Assembly (NCBI GenBank): GCA_949987565.1
Contig: OX465107.1
Location: 18,766,607 to 18,830,606, forward strand
Source of the DNA: Luidia sarsii
Lineage: Eukaryota > Echinodermata > Asteroidea > Paxillosida > Luidiidae
Length of the DNA stretch: 64,000 bases
Direction: 5' to 3'
In this document: positions 60,795-64,000 of the stretch, piece by piece
Layout of the letters: every line of letters starts with the position of its first letter
Numbering within the stretch: the stretch's first letter is position 1
Position numbers and translations under genes: made by a program
The notes under the pieces: generated by a model
What the model saw: only the letters and a program-made list of their open reading frames with translations
What the model was told of the DNA's origin: nothing
Databases searched by the model: none

Positions 60795-60960
60795 ACAGTA
60801 ATATGCAAAAATGTTGCAAAACTGCTTCCTGTGCCCGATGTTTCAATCCCAGAATTTGCCTTTGAGAAAGATTCTGCCTATGAGAAAGGTCCTGCCTATG
60901 AGAAAGGTCCTGCTATGGTAGGAGTGAAATATCAGGCCCTCCATTTTTTTTTATATTAGT
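60795..60960. mobile_element. Foldback family K copy with tripled core
   Basis: After GCAAAAATGTTGCAAAACTG and CCCGATGTTTCAATCCCAGA, the core CCTATGAGAAAGGTCCTG or a close variant (CCTTTGAGAAAGATTCTG) occurs three times in tandem (60860-60913). Confidence 0.75.
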
Positions 60961-61840
60961 TTTCTATGGCCAGTGAACTACTTGCATGTCAGCCTCCCCC
61001 CTCCCCTCAAAATGAAGCCATTTGGAAATGATTGATAGCCATTTGTCTGTGTCTGCGGTGCTTTGCCGGTTTTGGCCCTTGAAAAAAGTGAATAGCGCCC
61101 TCTGTTGTCAATACATTCACAAGGGTGGGTGTGTGCTGTGCATACACATGTAGACAGAAAGTGCACACTCACTGCATAATGTGCCATTTGCACAAGTCAT
61201 TATGTAAGCCTATGCAGTGGGCTGTATACATGGTATATGAAGTGCGTGATGTTATTTTGCGTAGACAGTGCCATTCTGTTGCTGATTTGAATACGTTCCA
61301 GGAGAACAGCAGATTGTTGCTGGCTGAATTTCATGCCCAGTGTCAAATAATAAATTCACATCCACGTAAATCCACTCCCGTAGATTGTATTACCCTAGAT
61401 GCACATGCAAATACCGTATGCTAAAGGTGAAGTGTATCGTCCTTGCTGATTGTGAAACCTCTGTGATGTTTTTGATTTGGGCCTGATGATCTTTGCGGTG
61501 ATCAGCAGAAGCTTTTGGACACAAAGCAAACAATGAAAAGAAGAGATTTTAGGGGGAAAAATGGGGAAAGTGACATCATTGTATGGATGGGCTTGAGCTG
61601 GGTGCTGAGGAATTCCAGGAAAGGGTATTCCACTTAGATTCCACTGCACATCTATTACGTCTAGTTGAATTCCGCTTTGGCCGGATTTAACAGTAATTGC
61701 ATTTGGGGGCTTTATCACCGCTTTTTCTGAGTGGAGTTGTGTAGGTATGTGCGTACAGTATGTCCAGACTTCGCATGCGGTTTGATGCGATGGGGTAGAA
61801 TTAATGGGCATTAATAATTTGAGAGGTGAATCTCTACATA
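60961..61840. other. Unassigned interval
   Basis: Contains TAGCGCCCTCTGTTGTC (61093-61109) and a 155-codon minus frame (61395-61862) without recognisable similarity. Confidence 0.5.
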
Positions 61841-61841
61841 G

Positions 61842-61940
61842 GAAGGTTTGCGGTGACACCATGTATTAGGGGTGGAGAAGAGAAGAACCCGAGTGATAAC
61901 TCGACGTTCCGGCCAGTATGCTCTGGCCGTCATCAGGAGG
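61842..61940 (-). mobile_element. Foldback family D copy with hammerhead-like box
   Basis: GGTTTGCGGTGACACCATGT (61844-61863) is the family end. On the minus strand CTGATGA (61936-61930) is followed by a perfect 7-bp hairpin (CGGCCAG, loop AGCATA, CTGGCCG), GAAC and GTC. Compared with 8105-8138 the stem differs at three pairs, all compensated. Confidence 0.8.
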
Positions 61941-62242
61941 GGTGAATCTCTGGGTTATCTTTTATGTGGCAACAGGTATGGGCAAGCAGCGGGCTTTTAC
62001 TGATGTGATGAATGGAAGGTTCAAATTTGCTAGGGGCCGGCCCGCCACGTACGTGCGTAAGTCCGGCTGGCAAACGACTCCATTTATCAGGGAGCCATCT
62101 GACTGGAAACCCAGCTCATGGAGCCTGGCCACTTCCTGATATCAAGACCGGCGCTGAGGCCGGCGCAAGGAGTCTGTGCAGTGCATCCGATCCTAGCCCA
62201 ATGGAAGGACGGCTTGTGGTGTGCTGTCAACTCAAGCCTGCA
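61941..62242. other. Unassigned interval
   Basis: Slightly GC-rich (GGGGCCGGCCCGCC at about 62033). No gene is recognised. Confidence 0.5.
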
Positions 62243-62395
62243 GGCGAATTCGCCATACTTATTGTAACTTACGATCCATCGCAAGGCGATGAGCGATGCA
62301 CAGTAACCATATGGTGTATCACAACTTACGATGGGTTATCCATCGTAAGTTGAGTTAGGATGCATCGTAAGGCTTTGTGGAATCCACACCTTTTT
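62243..62395. mobile_element. MITE family F, copy 1
   Basis: AACTTACGATCCATCGCAAG and ACTTACGATGGGTTATCCAT, then CGTAAGTTGAGTTAGGATGC, align with 63307-63462. The central TTACGATGGGTTATCCATCGTAA is an inverted repeat. The outer ends are degraded. Confidence 0.75.
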
Positions 62396-63108
62396 GGACA
62401 CTATAGGGTGGGCTTCATGGGGCTGGCCAAAGGTTCCCTTCCCCCTCGCCCCCCCTCCCCCCACAATCCCCGTCCCCCATAAAAGCCACGCCACACCCCC
62501 CAAAAACAAAAGGTCCAATCCTATTTGCTAACAATAGTTTCACACAAGTCACTGGTTGGCATTGAGCTTCACATGACAACGCGACGTTACAACATTGAGG
62601 AGGACATTGCATAGCTTCCCATGTTCCTGCCCTGGAGGTGGAGTGCATGTAGCTCTTCATGAATTACTTGAGACACTAATTGGATATCGTAAATAATCCT
62701 GGTATGTGTACTTTGATGAGGATTTGTTTTTAATCCATTAGTAAAATGAGGTCTCTTAAAAATATGTTCTCCATTAAACTAATGTATGTATATATACATG
62801 TATCTGACAATCTGCCCAGTGTGTGGTGATAGTGGTGCAGTTCCTGTTTATAAGTATACTGGTACATGCATAATGTTACGAAACCCTGAGGGATGTATGT
62901 GCACAAGCACATTTGTTTCATTACCCACCAGCATTTGCCCTTGTTTTTAAGCAACAGCAGATGTATGCTTTTTGTCCTTCACATCTTATATGAGTTTCCG
63001 TGGCATTATTCGTTCAGTCGTTTGCAAGGCCCGTTGACTCGCGGGGAATGTGGATGGCTGCGGAAATTGGTCAAAGCACGCGCACGACCGGTTTTCTCAC
63101 AAAACACA
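62396..63108. other. Unassigned interval
   Basis: Contains a C-rich stretch (62440-62505). No gene is recognised. Confidence 0.5.
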
Positions 63109-63298
63109 CCAGGGGCCGATTTCGCTAACGCTTTGCGATCATCGCAAACGCCAAAAACCGATCTCTAAGTCCGAAATCCATCGCAACTTAGATGTACTCC
63201 GATTGCCAAGTTGTATGTCATGTATTTCAGACTTAGCGGTCAAAGATGGCCGTTGCGATGATCGCAAACTGAAATGTGTTGGTGAAATTGGCCCCAGG
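63109..63298. mobile_element. MITE with CCAGGGGCCGATTTC ends
   Basis: The ends CCAGGGGCCGATTTCGCTAA and TTGGTGAAATTGGCCCCAGG are inverted. Internal TTTGCGATCATCGCAA and TTGCGATGATCGCAAA are also inverted. It is 190 bp and non-coding. Its termini resemble those of family F, which starts 9 bp downstream. Confidence 0.85.
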
Positions 63299-63306
63299 AA
63301 CAAGAC

Positions 63307-63462
63307 CAGGGGTCGATTTCACCAAACTCGTCGTAGCTTACGATCAATTGCAAGACGATGGGCGCTGCACAGAAACCATACGGCCTATCCCAACTTACGA
63401 TGGGTTATCCATTGTAAGCTGAGTCACGATGCATTGTAAGGCTGTGTGAAATCGACCCCGGG
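63307..63462. mobile_element. MITE family F, copy 2 (complete)
   Basis: CCAGGGGTCGATTTCACC and GTGTGAAATCGACCCCGG are terminal inverted repeats. The interior carries TTACGATGGGTTATCCATTGTAA. It is about 155 bp. Confidence 0.88.
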
Positions 63463-63519
63463 GCTGAAAATCTCAGCCCGGATTGAAACTTGCAATAGAC
63501 AGGTCAAACGTCACACGGT

Positions 63520-63625
63520 TCACATAGCTCCGACGGTAAGAGCACTAGTACGCAAAACTAGAGGTCTTGGCTACAACTCCTGGTCCAGTGGATGTTTTCT
63601 TCGCCACTTTTCATACAAGATTTCA
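63520..63625 (+). mobile_element. tRNA-derived SINE head
   Basis: CATAGCTCCGACGGTAAGAG resembles an A box and D arm. ACTAGTACGCAAAACTAGAG resembles an anticodon arm, and GGTCTTGGCTACAACTCC a decayed B box. The order and spacing fit a tRNA-derived SINE; the B box is damaged. Confidence 0.55.
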
Positions 63626-63822
63626 AAAGAATGAAGTGGTAAATTAGATTTGCTCGATTCTCACGAGTGGTTATTACTATCAAAAGGAGAAGCCGTAAAA
63701 AGTCGCTCGCATGTGACCCTGTTTTTTTTTTTAACTGGAAATCGCTGATGAGCTGTGGTGCTTGTCACCAATCAACACTAATGCTCTGGGACGGCACATA
63801 CAGGCCACAGGCTGTTGTAGAC

Positions 63823-63857
63823 CAGCAAGCAGGCAGGCAGGCAGGCAGGCAGGCAGG
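63823..63857. repeat. (GCAG)n microsatellite
   Basis: About eight tandem CAGG/GCAG units. The unit type equals the complement of the 46.3-kb satellite core. Confidence 0.9.
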
Positions 63858-64000
63858 AGAACCAGCCAGTTAATTGGTTATTAGAAATGTCACCTAAGGC
63901 TACTCATTCCTTGGCCCTAGGGCAGTGTGTGCCTACCCCCTCTCTTTCTGGCTATTTGTTTAGACACTAGATCCTTCTCTCTTTTTTTCTCTTTTTTCCC

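Larger units (their letters stand above)
35046..64000 (+). other. CACNB: CACNB intron 2, incomplete (at least 28.9 kb)
   Basis: It starts with GTAAGT after the CACNB exon. I looked on the + strand for the expected next exon (GSADSYTSRPSDSDVSLEE-type) and for the SH3 segment (NNDWWIGRLVKEG-type) and did not find either. The rest of the window is therefore read as one intron. It is filled with transposon relics and simple repeats, listed separately. Confidence 0.65.

Overview
This is intron-rich metazoan genomic DNA, not a prokaryotic or organellar segment. The coding signal is sparse: one clearly recognisable exon, one plausible partner exon, and otherwise non-coding sequence crowded with inverted-repeat transposons, decayed retroelements and simple repeats. 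The window is saturated with the self-complementary motif TACATGTA and (GTACAT)n. Together with the many short foldback elements this suggests a marine invertebrate, possibly a deuterostome such as an echinoderm. That is an impression, not a demonstrated assignment.

The recognisable gene is on the + strand. Positions 34956-35045 form a 90-bp, phase-0 exon with a good acceptor and a GTAAGT donor. Its product carries the RRKGKFKRSDGS...DTSSNS..RQ signature of the N-terminal region of voltage-gated calcium channel beta subunits (CACNB). A second exon candidate, 7514-7552 (ATG to a CAG|GTAAGC donor, also phase 0), lies in the most CpG-dense part of the left side and would give a short N-terminus joined in frame. 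If both belong to one transcript, intron 1 is about 27.4 kb. The next exon (expected to start GSADSYTSRPSDSD) was not found, so intron 2 exceeds 28.9 kb and the rest of the gene lies to the right of the window.

Layout. 1-7 kb: foldback elements, a purine-rich tract, a degenerate telomere-like array and a TTAA-flanked MITE. 7.0-7.6 kb: CpG-rich putative promoter and first exon. 7.6-34.9 kb: putative intron 1, with MITEs, tRNA-derived SINE relics, GA and CT tracts, dense GTACAT repeats (strongest about 20-30 kb), a G40 run and a heptamer array just before the exon. 35-64 kb: intron 2, with a LINE reverse-transcriptase relic at 42.5-43.2 kb, a 2-kb CCTG/CCTC satellite with 387-bp higher-order units at 46.3-48.4 kb, GGGGA and CT tracts, and more MITEs.

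The best hunt results are three. First, a MITE superfamily has 7 copies with TTAA flanks. Second, a foldback family has a hairpin with compensatory base changes beside hammerhead-like CTGAWGA and AACGTC boxes. Third, a 10-plus-copy foldback family has a similar GAAACGTC core. No new protein-coding system is supported. The very long open frames are artefacts of simple-sequence composition.
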